A DNA stretch of 64,000 bases from Corynebacterium urealyticum DSM 7109 (GCF_000069945.1 NC_010545.1:1612001-1676000); one strand, 5' to 3'; positions 47,795 to 56,154 are shown, numbered from the stretch's first letter. Made by a program: numbers and translations. Notes: generated by a model not told the origin, from the letters alone.

Positions 47795-48343
47795 ATGAGA
47801 ACCTGCGAGTCCTGCGGCGATGAACTCACCAAGCCGCGCCGGGGCCCGTGGCCGAAGACCTGCGGCCAACGGTGCCGTAAGCGGCTCTCCCGTGCCCGCA
47901 CGACCGTAGGAACCAACTCGAACAGCCCCTACCCCGTCGCAATGCGGGCTCTCCCCCGGTGGACACGCGCAGCAGGAAAACGCCCCATCACCATCACCGG
48001 CGCGCCCGCATCCACGACCAACCCCTCCACATGGACGCGCTTCGCCACCGTCGAAAACGATGCCCACGGCATCATGCTCGGCGACGGGCTCGGCTGCATC
48101 GATCTCGATGATTGCTTCACCGCCACCGGCGAGCTCACCCCACTAGCCGCGCGGATCGTCGCGAAGAACCCAAAGGCCTTCATCGAAGTCAGCCAATCCG
48201 GTAAGGGGCTGCATATCTTCGGCCTACGACCGGAAGGCCCCGGAATCCGCCGGGGCGGCCTCGAGGTCTACTCCTGGGGCCGGTTCATCCGCACCACCGG
48301 CGACATCTACCAGCACGGCGGACTCGAAGAGCTCAACGTCTAA
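47795..48343 (+). CDS. Small prim-pol domain protein (bifunctional DNA primase/polymerase type)
   Basis: 182 residues. The N-terminal zinc finger has C4, C7, C23 and C27. The prim-pol core has GDGLGCIDLDDCF near 95-107 (two catalytic acidic residues), SQSGKGLHIFG near 135 (SxH nucleotide site), then RRGGLEVYSWGRFIRTTGD near 153-171. These are the AEP-superfamily motifs seen in phage and plasmid prim-pols. No helicase domain follows, so it is a minimal stand-alone version. Located directly before the terminase genes rather than with replication genes. Confidence 0.78.
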   Translation: MRTCESCGDELTKPRRGPWPKTCGQRCRKRLSRARTTVGTNSNSPYPVAMRALPRWTRAAGKRPITITGAPASTTNPSTWTRFATVENDAHGIMLGDGLGCIDLDDCFTATGELTPLAARIVAKNPKAFIEVSQSGKGLHIFGLRPEGPGIRRGGLEVYSWGRFIRTTGDIYQHGGLEELNV

Positions 48344-48418
48344 CCCCGACCAGCCACAGCCCCCTCTCCTCCTCACGCCCCGTCTCACCCACCAACTACG
48401 CGTCGAGGAGGTACAGCC

Positions 48419-48661
48419 GTGTCCCGCCCACCCCGCAAAGCACTACCAGCCGCCAGGGATAAAGACCCCGCCCTTCTCCTTATCGCGCTTCGCGACCGCC
48501 TCGCCGACGAGATCGACCGCACCGAAGACCCCCGCGAGCTAACCGCCCTCACTCGCCAGCTGCTAGACGTTCGCGCTCACCTGCGCACCGAGAGCGCCGC
48601 AGCATCAGAAAAGGTAACCCCGATTGACTCAATCCTCCGCCGTAGGCAAGCAAACGCCTAG
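48419..48661 (+). CDS. Probable terminase small subunit
   Basis: 80 residues: helical, charged (LLLIALRDRLADEIDRTEDPRELTALTRQLLDVRAHL), directly before the large terminase, overlapping it by 38 bp. GTG 48419 follows GAGGAGGT. Similar short helical proteins hold the small-terminase place in actinophages; assignment is by position and size rather than motif. Confidence 0.65.
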   Translation: MSRPPRKALPAARDKDPALLLIALRDRLADEIDRTEDPRELTALTRQLLDVRAHLRTESAAASEKVTPIDSILRRRQANA

Positions 48662-50066
48662 CTACTCCTTCTTCCCCACGATCACCGCCTCCGACGCCAC
48701 CGACGCCATCGAACTATCCGAGGCCTACGGGCTAACCCCCGACCCTTTCCAGCGCTTCGTCTTAGAGTCATGGAAGGCGCGCCGGGCGGACGGGAAGCTC
48801 GCGTCCTCGCGTGTGGGGTTGTCGGTGCCACGCCAGAACGGAAAGAACGGAGCACTGGAGGCCTCCGAGCTGTTCGACATCCTCGTTCTCGGCCGGAAGG
48901 TGCTGCACACTGCTCACGAGACGAAGACCTCGCAGCAGGCGTTCCGCCGCCTTGCGAGCTTCTTCCGCCCTGAGGTGAATCCTGATCTCGCCCGCCAGGT
49001 TGAGCAGATCCGTCAGGTCAACGGGCAGGAGGCAATCGTGCTGCGTAATGGCGGCGAGATTCGCTTCATTGCTCGGACGAAGAACTCGGGTCGTGGGTTC
49101 ACCGCTGACACTCTTGTCCTCGACGAGGCGCAGGAGCTGAATATGGAGGCGCTCGGCGCTCTCCTGCCCGCGATCTCGTCCGGCCCCGCTGGCGACCCCC
49201 AGCAGATCTATCTGGGCACCCCGCCGGGGCCAACCAACGACGGCGAGATCTTCACCAAGCTGCGCAACGACGGCCACGAGGCCACGGATCCACGACTGTC
49301 GTGGATTGAGTGGTCAGCCGATCGAGGGTGCGACCTCGACGACACTGAGCAGTGGGCACAGGCCAACCCTGCGCTAGGCACCCGCTTGATGTGGGATGTC
49401 GTTTACGACGAGCGCGCCGCGCTCGATGATGAGACCTTCGCCCGCGAGCGTCTCGGCATGTGGTCGACGGAAGAATCCGCCCGGGTGATTCCCCAGGCCG
49501 ACTGGGAGGCCTGCGCTGAACCGAACATGCGCGACGCTGGCGGCGAGGTTGCCATCGCGGTGGACATCTCCCCCGCCCGCTCCACAGCCTCGATCGCCGC
49601 CGCGGGGCTCACCGTTGATGGTGCCCCGTGGGTCGATGTCATTGAGACCCGCCACGGCACCCCAGACTGGCTGCTCGAGCGGATCGTGGCGATCTGTGGC
49701 CGCCAGCCTGTCCGCGCCGTCCTGATCGACGGCAAGGGGCCGGCCGCGTCCCTGATCGACCCGCTCAAGCGCCGCAAGATCAAGGTTTCCATCACCACCG
49801 GCTACAACATGGCGGCAGCAGCCGCCGACTTCTACGACGCGGTGCTATCCCACCGCCTCGTCCACCTCGACCAGCCCGCCCTGAACGTCGCTGTCGCAAG
49901 CGCCCGGAAACGTCGCCTCGGCGACGCCTGGGCATGGAACCGCAAGGACGTGGAGTCCGACATCACCCCCTTGGTCTCCGCGACTCTCGCGCTGTTTGGG
50001 CAGTCCTACTCCGACGTCGTCCGCCCCACGCCCCGGAAAACTCGCAGAAAGGTGATCGTCCTATGA
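48624..50066 (+). CDS. Phage terminase large subunit
   Basis: Motor ATPase and nuclease for DNA packaging. The 480-residue product has a Walker A-like VPRQNGKN near 69, Walker B TLVLDEAQE near 161, coupling GTPPGPTNDGE near 193, and an RNase-H-like nuclease domain with VAIDISPARS near 310 and later acidic positions. Start TTG 48624 inside the previous gene. Its stop overlaps the portal ATG (ATGA). Confidence 0.93.
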   Translation: MTQSSAVGKQTPSYSFFPTITASDATDAIELSEAYGLTPDPFQRFVLESWKARRADGKLASSRVGLSVPRQNGKNGALEASELFDILVLGRKVLHTAHETKTSQQAFRRLASFFRPEVNPDLARQVEQIRQVNGQEAIVLRNGGEIRFIARTKNSGRGFTADTLVLDEAQELNMEALGALLPAISSGPAGDPQQIYLGTPPGPTNDGEIFTKLRNDGHEATDPRLSWIEWSADRGCDLDDTEQWAQANPALGTRLMWDVVYDERAALDDETFARERLGMWSTEESARVIPQADWEACAEPNMRDAGGEVAIAVDISPARSTASIAAAGLTVDGAPWVDVIETRHGTPDWLLERIVAICGRQPVRAVLIDGKGPAASLIDPLKRRKIKVSITTGYNMAAAAADFYDAVLSHRLVHLDQPALNVAVASARKRRLGDAWAWNRKDVESDITPLVSATLALFGQSYSDVVRPTPRKTRRKVIVL

Positions 50067-51466
50067 GCACTCTCACCCCACACGAGACAGCACTAACCCA
50101 ACAGCTGCTCTCCCAGCTCGCAGGCTTCCAGTCCGCGAACCGCAACCACGAGCAGTACTACGCCGGCACCTTCAAACCCCGCTACCTCGGCATCGGCCTA
50201 CCCGAGATCGCCAAGAACCTCGAAATGGTCGCGGGCTGGCCAGCCACCACCGTCGACGTACTCGAAGAACGCCTCGATATCCTCGGCTGGACAAACGACG
50301 ACCTCGGCACAGTATTCGCTGACAACGCCCTGGACGTGGAAGCCTCCCAGGTTCACCTCGACGCCCTGATCTACGGCACCGCATTCGTCTCCGTCACCGC
50401 AGGCAACGGGGACGACGAGCCCGAGGTGCTCGTCCTCGGCCACGACGCCAAGACCACCACCGGCTACTACAACCCCCGAACCCGCCGCCTCGACGCGGCA
50501 ATCACCAAAACCGTCAGCCCCGACGGCAAGACCGTAGAGGCCACCCTGTGGGGCCCGCACGAGCTCGTCGTCTCGCGCCGGGAGAACGACACCAGCCCCT
50601 GGGAGGTCACCAACCGCATCCGCCACGGGTTCCGCCGTGTGCCAATGATTCCCTTCATCAACCGCCCCCGCGTCGGCGACCGCAAGGGACGATCGGAGAT
50701 CTCCCGAGCGGTCCGCCGCTACACAGACTCCGCGGTGCGAGCGCTCACCTCCATGGACGTCAACAGGGAGTTCTTCAGCGCCCCACAGCGCTACGCCGTC
50801 GGCGTCTCCGAGGAAGACTTCACCGACGCCTCCGGCAACCGGAAGAATCCCTGGCAAACGGTCACTGGCCGTATCTGGGCAGTGCCTGGTGCCGAGGAAG
50901 GCCAGCCCCAAACCCAGCTCGGCCAGTTCGACCCAATCAGCGCTGGCCCCTACCTCGAGCAGGTCAAGGGGCTAGCCCAACTCCTCGCCGCCGAGGCCTC
51001 AATCCCCGCCTCCTACCTTGGCTTCACGACCGAGAACCCCTCCTCGGCTGACGCGATCCGCCAGATGGAGGCACGTCTGGTTAAACGCGCCGAGCGGCGC
51101 CAAACCCAGTTCGGCCACTCATGGAACCAGGTCGGCCAACTCGCCCAGCAGGCACTCGGGATCCCCAACGACAACCCCAACATCAAATGGGCCGAAGCCT
51201 CCACCCCGACACTGGCCGCGACCATGGACGCCATGGTTAAGGCCGTCCAGGTCGGCATCCTGCCCCCGGGCCCCGTCATCTGGGACAGGCTCCGGTTCAG
51301 CCCAGAAGAGCAACGCCTCCTCTCTCAAGAGGTGGCCACGCGCCGGGCAGAGGGGCGTGCAGCGATGTTGGCGGGGCTCGCGCAGCGTGGCCAGGAGGTT
51401 CCCGACTTGATCGGTGACGATACGTTTGGAGGCATGCCGGATGGATTATCAGTCGATCAGGCGTAA
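50063..51466 (+). CDS. Phage portal protein (SPP1 gp6-like)
   Basis: Dodecameric DNA channel at the capsid vertex. The 467-residue product starts MSTLTPHETALTQQLLSQL, contains YYAGTFKPRYLGIGLPE near 34, RVPMIPFINRPR near 195 and ASIPASYLGFTTENPSSADAIRQMEARLVKRAERRQ near 312-347, the usual block of siphovirus portals. ATG 50063 overlaps the terminase stop. The last 25 residues overlap the MuF-like gene in another frame. Confidence 0.93.
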   Translation: MSTLTPHETALTQQLLSQLAGFQSANRNHEQYYAGTFKPRYLGIGLPEIAKNLEMVAGWPATTVDVLEERLDILGWTNDDLGTVFADNALDVEASQVHLDALIYGTAFVSVTAGNGDDEPEVLVLGHDAKTTTGYYNPRTRRLDAAITKTVSPDGKTVEATLWGPHELVVSRRENDTSPWEVTNRIRHGFRRVPMIPFINRPRVGDRKGRSEISRAVRRYTDSAVRALTSMDVNREFFSAPQRYAVGVSEEDFTDASGNRKNPWQTVTGRIWAVPGAEEGQPQTQLGQFDPISAGPYLEQVKGLAQLLAAEASIPASYLGFTTENPSSADAIRQMEARLVKRAERRQTQFGHSWNQVGQLAQQALGIPNDNPNIKWAEASTPTLAATMDAMVKAVQVGILPPGPVIWDRLRFSPEEQRLLSQEVATRRAEGRAAMLAGLAQRGQEVPDLIGDDTFGGMPDGLSVDQA

Positions 51467-52715
51467 CTATGCGGGCACGCTCGACGGTCTCGAGAAGCTC
51501 GCGTGGCGTGATCTGCTGGCGTGGTGGAATGCCACGGAGGGCACTCCTTTCCTGCAGCGTCGTGCGCTGATGGAGGAGCCATTCACAGCGATCACCACAG
51601 CATATGGGGAGCAGGCGGCGCATGCCGCGGCTGATTATCTGTTCCTGCAGCGATCGCTTGATGAGACGCTGGCGCGTCTGGATTATCCAGAGGTTGCTGA
51701 TCCAGTGGCTTATGAGCAGGCCGTGGCGGCGTACAGGTCGGCGACGCGGCTGTCCAACAGGGATTTCAAACAGCTCATGGAGTTGGGCAAGGACTATGCC
51801 GGAAACCAATTCAACGTGGTCACGATGAAAAAGCTATCGGGCGCGTTGAACCGCATGGTGCTGCTGCCCGCGCGTTCGACGATCGTCAACAATCTGGGCA
51901 GTGATCGTTCGTTCGCTCGTGTCCCGGAGCCTGGGGCGTGCTCGTGGTGCCTCATGCTGGCCTCCCGCGGTGCGGTGTATCGTGCCAGCACCGCGCTCTA
52001 TAAGGACGGTGCGCGCTACCACGACAACTGCCGGTGCGTCGCCATCGAGGTAAGCGCCCACGCCCCGTTGCCGAGGATTAACCAGGAGCTAGAGGCTGCC
52101 TGGAAGGAAGCCCAAGAAGGTGGTGGCACCCAGGCGGATCTGTACCGCAACTGGGAGGACTACCTACAACGGCGGTCAGCAGTGCTGCAGTCGCAGGTGA
52201 GGTTCCCTGATATCCCCGGGGTGAAGACCCCGACGTACGAGGGGACGGGAAAGAGACTCGCAACGGTCAAAACGTGGGGAGGGAAAACCACAGAGATTGA
52301 GTTCCCTCTGCCAGACCTGCAGCAGATGCCCGGACACGTCCTGTACGGCTGGAATACCGCCCCGCCGTTCTCTACCTCCCGCCGCTCCTCGCGCGGGCGT
52401 AAGCCTGGCGATTACTCGATGGACAATGCCTTTGGGCATCGCCACGGATCACAGGCTAAAGGGAAAACCACGTTCCCCGCCCACTGGTCGGATCAGAAGG
52501 TCGTTGATTCTGTCCGAGAAGTGTTGGAAAACGGCGAGGCAACAATCCGACCAGCGCCCCGCGGGCTGGTGAAGGACCGTGACGGAAACGAATGGAAGCC
52601 ATCGTATGACTACGAAGTACGTACACAAGGTATTATTGATGGTGTTTCCATCATGACGGTTTTCCTCGTTGTCGATGGAACGCCACTAAAAGCCACCGGG
52701 TACCCAAGCAGGTGA
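51441..52715 (+). CDS. MuF-like minor capsid protein with C-terminal EndoU nuclease toxin domain
   Basis: 424 residues in two modules. Residues 1-205 are the capsid part after the portal: MDYQSIRRNYAGTL, a helical body, then CSWCLMLASRGAVY near 167 and YHDNCRCVAIEV near 195, the Cys/His block of MuF-type proteins. Residues about 290-424 are an EndoU-type RNase: GHRHGSQ with His333 and His335, KTTFPAHWSDQKVVDSVREVLENG, then QGIIDGVSIMTVFLVVDG and a final KATGYPSR, the order seen in bacterial EndoU toxins. It may be a polymorphic toxin delivered by virions. ATG 51441 has GGAGG nine bases upstream. Its stop overlaps the candidate immunity gene. Confidence 0.85.
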   Translation: MDYQSIRRNYAGTLDGLEKLAWRDLLAWWNATEGTPFLQRRALMEEPFTAITTAYGEQAAHAAADYLFLQRSLDETLARLDYPEVADPVAYEQAVAAYRSATRLSNRDFKQLMELGKDYAGNQFNVVTMKKLSGALNRMVLLPARSTIVNNLGSDRSFARVPEPGACSWCLMLASRGAVYRASTALYKDGARYHDNCRCVAIEVSAHAPLPRINQELEAAWKEAQEGGGTQADLYRNWEDYLQRRSAVLQSQVRFPDIPGVKTPTYEGTGKRLATVKTWGGKTTEIEFPLPDLQQMPGHVLYGWNTAPPFSTSRRSSRGRKPGDYSMDNAFGHRHGSQAKGKTTFPAHWSDQKVVDSVREVLENGEATIRPAPRGLVKDRDGNEWKPSYDYEVRTQGIIDGVSIMTVFLVVDGTPLKATGYPSR

Positions 52716-53002
52716 TTCCCTTGACTTCCAAGAAATTCGACACAGCTGCCGATCTCTACGCATACTTCCGGGAAAAGTATCCTGTCGAAACACAAGTTCA
52801 TGACGACTTCGACCAAAGAGACGTACGCTGGGCTAACGAATCAGGCGAAGCCGGGCAATATGTCGATGCAATGGATATCCTGATCGGTGGCTTTCCCGAT
52901 TTCTACGACGAAGAAATCAGAACCATCATCCGCGATAACTTCGACCTCTTGTGGGGCTACAACGCCGATGAGTTCCTCGCGATGAAAGTAGGGGCCCTCT
53001 AA
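52712..53002 (+). CDS. Candidate immunity protein for the EndoU toxin
   Basis: 96 residues (GTG 52712, overlapping the toxin stop as GTGA; TTG 52721 behind AGGTGA is an alternative). Very acidic, small and soluble: FDTAADLYAYFREKYPVETQVHDDF and DILIGGFPDFYDEEIRTIIRDNFDLLWGYNADEF, with no known motif. Acidic character, size, overlap with the toxin and lower GC than its neighbours are the standard signs of a cognate immunity gene. It is not part of the usual morphogenesis set, which goes directly from MuF to scaffold. Confidence 0.65.
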   Translation: MIPLTSKKFDTAADLYAYFREKYPVETQVHDDFDQRDVRWANESGEAGQYVDAMDILIGGFPDFYDEEIRTIIRDNFDLLWGYNADEFLAMKVGAL

Positions 53003-53018
53003 GCCCCGCCGCATAACT

Positions 53019-53065
53019 TCATATCGGCCACCTGGACGGGTAAAGCCGGGGTTCGAATCCCCGCA
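53019..53065 (+). other. tRNA-like mini-fold (acceptor plus T-arm)
   Basis: The T-arm CGGGG-TTCGAAT-CCCCG (53047-53063) is followed by CATGGCC, of which the last five bases pair with GGCCA at the start of GGCCACC upstream. There is no anticodon arm, and TCTG stands where CCA would be. 16 bases (53046-53061) are identical to the tRNA-Lys T-arm region 40962-40977. Confidence 0.5.
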
Positions 53066-53073
53066 TGGCCTCT

Positions 53074-53147
53074 GCAAAACCCCATTCCCTTAGAAGACAC
53101 ATAACGAGCCCGGCGCTCGCGTCACAAAAAAGGGGGTGGGGTTTTGC
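53074..53147. repeat. Long imperfect stem-loop before the scaffold gene
   Basis: 18-bp arms GCAAAACCCCATTCCCTT (53074-53091) and AAGGGGGTGGGGTTTTGC (53130-53147) pair at 16 of 18 positions. An inner CGAGC/GCTCG hairpin sits in the loop. It may be a partial terminator or a processing site between toxin/immunity and capsid genes. Confidence 0.7.
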
Positions 53148-53188
53148 TATGCCCAAAACATGACTGTCGCATTCCCAGGAGGAGCACC

Positions 53189-53725
53189 ATGGATAAGCCA
53201 ACCCCCACCCCCGCAGACGTGGCAAAGCTCACCGCGAACAAAACCCCGGACGCGCCGGGCGCCACTGAGCAGCCAGCAAACCAGGAGAGTCCCACCCCGG
53301 ATTCCAAGCCGGAGGAGCTCACCCGCGAGCAGCTGCTCAAGGAGCTCGCTAGCGTGCGACGGGAGGCGGCGAACTACCGCACCCAGCGCAATGAGCTAAA
53401 GCCCCTGGCCGAGAAGTACCAGGCCGCCGAGGAGGCGAAGAAAACCGAGCTGGAGAAGGCCCAGGAGCGCATCAAGGCACTGGAAACCCAGGCCGAAACC
53501 TCCCAGGCCGAACTCGTCCGCGCCAAGGTCGCCGCGGAAACCGGGGTACCCGCCCACCTACTGCCCGCAGGCTCCCAGGAGGACGTCACAGCAGCAGCTC
53601 AGGCACTCGTCGAGTGGGCAGGCAAGACCACCACCCCGCCAACCGCCCCGGTTGTCCCTGGGGTGGGGCGTACATCCAATGGTGATGACCGCGACGCGAA
53701 GGCCCGCCAAATCCTCGGCATCTAA
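53189..53725 (+). CDS. Phage scaffolding-like protein
   Basis: 178 residues: Pro/Thr-rich start, then a long charged coiled coil (EELTREQLLKELASVRREAANYRTQRNELKPLAEKYQAAEEAKKTELEKAQERIKALETQ, about 48-110), and a C-terminal ...RQILGI. Position just before the major capsid gene, composition and absence of enzymatic motifs fit a scaffold that is removed during capsid assembly. ATG 53189 follows AGGAGGAG. Confidence 0.85.
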   Translation: MDKPTPTPADVAKLTANKTPDAPGATEQPANQESPTPDSKPEELTREQLLKELASVRREAANYRTQRNELKPLAEKYQAAEEAKKTELEKAQERIKALETQAETSQAELVRAKVAAETGVPAHLLPAGSQEDVTAAAQALVEWAGKTTTPPTAPVVPGVGRTSNGDDRDAKARQILGI

Positions 53726-53776
53726 ACACCACCCGGCGCCCCGTATGGGGTGCCTACAACGAAAGGAATGGTTGCT

Positions 53777-54685
53777 ATGGCAACGCTATCCACCGACACG
53801 CTCGGAGGCCTGCTCCCCCGCTCCGTCTCCGAGGACATCTGGAAGGCCGCCACCCAGGCGGCTGTCGTCCCGACTCTCGCCAAGGCACACCCAATCATCC
53901 TCGGCGAGAACATCATCCCCGTGCTCTCCAAGCGCCCCGCCGCATCCATCGTCGGCGAGCTGGAGAACAAGCCAGGCTCCGAGATCGAACTCGGCGCTAA
54001 GTCCATCAAGCCGATCAAGGCCGTCGTCGGCCTCGAGTTCTCCATGGAGACCGTCCACGCCAACCCGGCCAACGTCATGGACATGCTCTCCGAAGAGCTC
54101 TCCGAGGCGCTCGCCCGCCAGATCGACCTGGCCATCCTCCACGGCCGACAGGCATCCACCGGCACCGCTCTCTCCGGCGACCCGGACTACATCAACAAGA
54201 CCACCAACCGCGTCGAGCTCACCGACAACCCAGCATCCGCCGACCAGGCACTCTGGGACGGCTACGAGCTCGTCGTCGGCGGCGAGAAGGCCTACAACTT
54301 CACCGGCTTCGGCTTCGACCCGCGCTTCACCGCGCGCCTAGCCAACGCCCGCGACAAGGAAGGCCGCCGACTCAACCCGGATATCCCCATGGGCGGAGGG
54401 CTCTCCAACTACTCCGGCCAGCCGGTCGTGACCTCCCGCACCATCTCCGGCCAGGTCGACGCCTCCGACGACAGCGGTGTACGCGCCTTCGGCGGCGACT
54501 GGGAGCAGCTCCGCTTCGGCCGCGCCCTAGACATCAACCTCAAGAAGATTGAATACGGCGACCCCTTTGGCAACGGCGACCTCCAGCGTCGCAACGCCGT
54601 CGCCTTCCTCTCCGAGGTCATCTTCGGCTGGGGAATCCTCAACACCGACGCCTTCGTCGCCTACGACGCCCCAAAGGCCGAGTAG
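53777..54685 (+). CDS. Major capsid protein (HK97 fold)
   Basis: 302 residues starting MATLSTDTLGGLLPRSVSEDIWKAATQAAVV. It shows the long N-terminal helix, E-loop-like region and core patterns of HK97-type capsid proteins: IPVLSKRPAASIVGELENKPGSEIE, KAVVGLEFSMETVHANP, then LAILHGRQ. ATG 53777 with AAAGGA nine bases upstream is preferred to ATG 53768, which lacks spacing. C-rich third codon positions suggest strong expression bias. Confidence 0.92.
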   Translation: MATLSTDTLGGLLPRSVSEDIWKAATQAAVVPTLAKAHPIILGENIIPVLSKRPAASIVGELENKPGSEIELGAKSIKPIKAVVGLEFSMETVHANPANVMDMLSEELSEALARQIDLAILHGRQASTGTALSGDPDYINKTTNRVELTDNPASADQALWDGYELVVGGEKAYNFTGFGFDPRFTARLANARDKEGRRLNPDIPMGGGLSNYSGQPVVTSRTISGQVDASDDSGVRAFGGDWEQLRFGRALDINLKKIEYGDPFGNGDLQRRNAVAFLSEVIFGWGILNTDAFVAYDAPKAE

Positions 54686-54698
54686 CCCAGGCATCACC

Positions 54699-54884
54699 AT
54701 GAGGATCCAAAACACCACCACCGGCACGATCTGCCACGCCTCCGGCGACCGAGCACAACAGCTCATTGCCGAAGGCCACTGGCAGCCCGCCGACACCAAA
54801 CCGAAAACCACAAAGACCACCACCCGCAAGACCAAGCCGAAGACCACAAAGGCCACCGCCAACCCCACCGGCGGCGCGGTCTAA
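54699..54884 (+). CDS. Small phage head-region protein with Lys/Thr tail
   Basis: 61 residues: MRIQNTTTGTICHASGDRAQQLIAEGHWQPAD, then a Lys/Thr-rich stretch TKPKTTKTTTRKTKPKTTKATA. Comparable tiny proteins follow the capsid gene in other actinophages, where the first 30 residues form a small domain of unknown role. 13 bp after the capsid stop. Confidence 0.65.
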   Translation: MRIQNTTTGTICHASGDRAQQLIAEGHWQPADTKPKTTKTTTRKTKPKTTKATANPTGGAV

Positions 54885-54905
54885 CCACCACAAGGAGGTG
54901 ACACC

Positions 54906-55376
54906 ATGCCAGCAGTAGAAATCACCACCGACGACATCCTCGTCTTCAACCCCGACCTCGACCCCGACCAAGTAGAAATCCTCATCCGCGATGGACTCGC
55001 CCTCGCGCGCCGGGCGGCGCCGTGCATCGACCAGGAGGAGTTTCTGTACCCGGAGGCGGCCGAGGCGGTGATTAGGTCGGCGATTCTGCGGTGGGCTGAG
55101 TCTGGTTCTGGTGCGATCACCCAGGAATCGAACACGGCAGGGCCGTGGAGTTTCCAGCAGACGTTCGACACGCGTTCTGCTCGTCGGTCGTTGTTTTGGC
55201 CGTCTGAGGTCACGGAGCTGCAGCGGCTCTGCCAGACCAGTGGGCAGGGGGCGTTTTCGATTGACACGATCCCCACCAACGGGGCGTGCAGTCATTCGCC
55301 CGAGTGTTCCGTTCGCTTTGGTGGGTTGTGCAGTTGTGGGGCTGTGCTGAACGCGGATCGGGGTGCCCTGTGGTGA
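54906..55376 (+). CDS. Head-tail connector (gp15/gp6-like adaptor)
   Basis: 156 residues starting MPAVEITTDDILVFNPDLDPDQVEILIRDGLALARRAAPCI; the helical pattern (EEFLYPEAAEAVIRSAILRWAESG) and the later TAGPWSFQQTFDTR match phage head-completion adaptors. The C-terminus has extra Cys residues (CSHSPECSVRFGGLCSCG) that may bind metal. Strong AAGGAGGTGA before ATG 54906. Its stop overlaps the next GTG. Confidence 0.8.
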   Translation: MPAVEITTDDILVFNPDLDPDQVEILIRDGLALARRAAPCIDQEEFLYPEAAEAVIRSAILRWAESGSGAITQESNTAGPWSFQQTFDTRSARRSLFWPSEVTELQRLCQTSGQGAFSIDTIPTNGACSHSPECSVRFGGLCSCGAVLNADRGALW

Positions 55377-55729
55377 TCCGCAAGGCCAGGTTCCCAGCTC
55401 TGTATGCCGTCGAGGTGCTCACGCCTGATCCGCCTGGAGTGGACAGGCTGGGCAACCCGAAGCCATCCGGCACGTTCAGTGCTAAGACCATCAGCGTCAT
55501 TGGGTGGCACACAGGTTCGACTGAGGAGGTCTTCGGCGACTCGGTGCTGCGAACGAAGGACACGTTGTCCTTGTACGTGCATGCCGACGCTGCCCCTCAG
55601 CCGGATCAACGTATTCGTCTACCTGATGGGTCTGAGTGGGACGTGGACGGCCACCCTATCGATCATCGTCACGGCCCCTGGTTCGACCCAGGGGCCGTGG
55701 TCGTCAGCTGTAAGAAAGTGGAGGGCTAA
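55373..55729 (+). CDS. Head-closure / stopper-like protein
   Basis: 118 residues from GTG 55373 (GTGA overlap with the adaptor; GTG 55370 also possible). Beta-rich sequence (YAVEVLTPDPPGVDRLGNPK; DTLSLYVHADAAPQPDQRIRLPDGSEWDVDGHPIDHRHG) as in small connector proteins of siphoviruses. Assigned by position and pattern. Confidence 0.68.
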   Translation: MIRKARFPALYAVEVLTPDPPGVDRLGNPKPSGTFSAKTISVIGWHTGSTEEVFGDSVLRTKDTLSLYVHADAAPQPDQRIRLPDGSEWDVDGHPIDHRHGPWFDPGAVVVSCKKVEG

Positions 55730-55732
55730 ACC

Positions 55733-55915
55733 ATGCCTCTGATTGTCCAGACCACCGAGGGCCCAGATATCGCTTTCGACACCGATGCGTGCACGGTGAC
55801 CGATAGCGGGGCTCTGGTCGTTTACACGCCAGTGGAGCCGCGTGTCGTCGTCGCGGGGTTCTCCCCCACGGTGTGGCAGACGTTTCACTTCGAACCACCC
55901 GAGGACGAGAGCTAA
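55733..55915 (+). CDS. Small phage connector-region protein
   Basis: 60 residues, acidic, beta-rich (MPLIVQTTEGPDIAFDTDACTVTDSGALVVY). No family recognised. Stop TAA overlaps the ATG of the next gene by one base. Confidence 0.65.
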   Translation: MPLIVQTTEGPDIAFDTDACTVTDSGALVVYTPVEPRVVVAGFSPTVWQTFHFEPPEDES

Positions 55916-56154
55916 TGCGCTTCCGCTGGAACCGTGACGTCTTCGAGGAGCTGCGCCGTGAATCAGGTATTCAGGACGCAGTAGACGACGCAGCCGATGG
56001 CATCGCGGAGGCCGCTGGTGAAGGGTTCATTGTCGATTCGATGCAGGGTAAGAGCCGCTACCGGGCGATCGTGGCCCCACAGACTCGGCTGGCGCACCGG
56101 CGTAACGCGAAGCATAACGTGCTGTTGAAGGCCGTTAACGCCCGCAAAGGTTAG
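55915..56154 (+). CDS. Neck/HK97 gp10-like protein
   Basis: 79 residues starting MRFRWNRDVFEELRRESGIQDAVDDAADGIAEAAG; ends in HNVLLKAVNARKG. The helix followed by a basic C-terminus resembles small gp10-type neck proteins, and the place between stopper and tail terminator fits. Overlaps the previous gene by 1 bp. Confidence 0.65.
   Translation: MRFRWNRDVFEELRRESGIQDAVDDAADGIAEAAGEGFIVDSMQGKSRYRAIVAPQTRLAHRRNAKHNVLLKAVNARKG

Noticed and set aside
53019..53065. Complete phage tRNA gene
   Set aside because: T-arm and part of an acceptor stem are present, but there is no anticodon arm and no CCA, so it is listed only as a tRNA-like fold.
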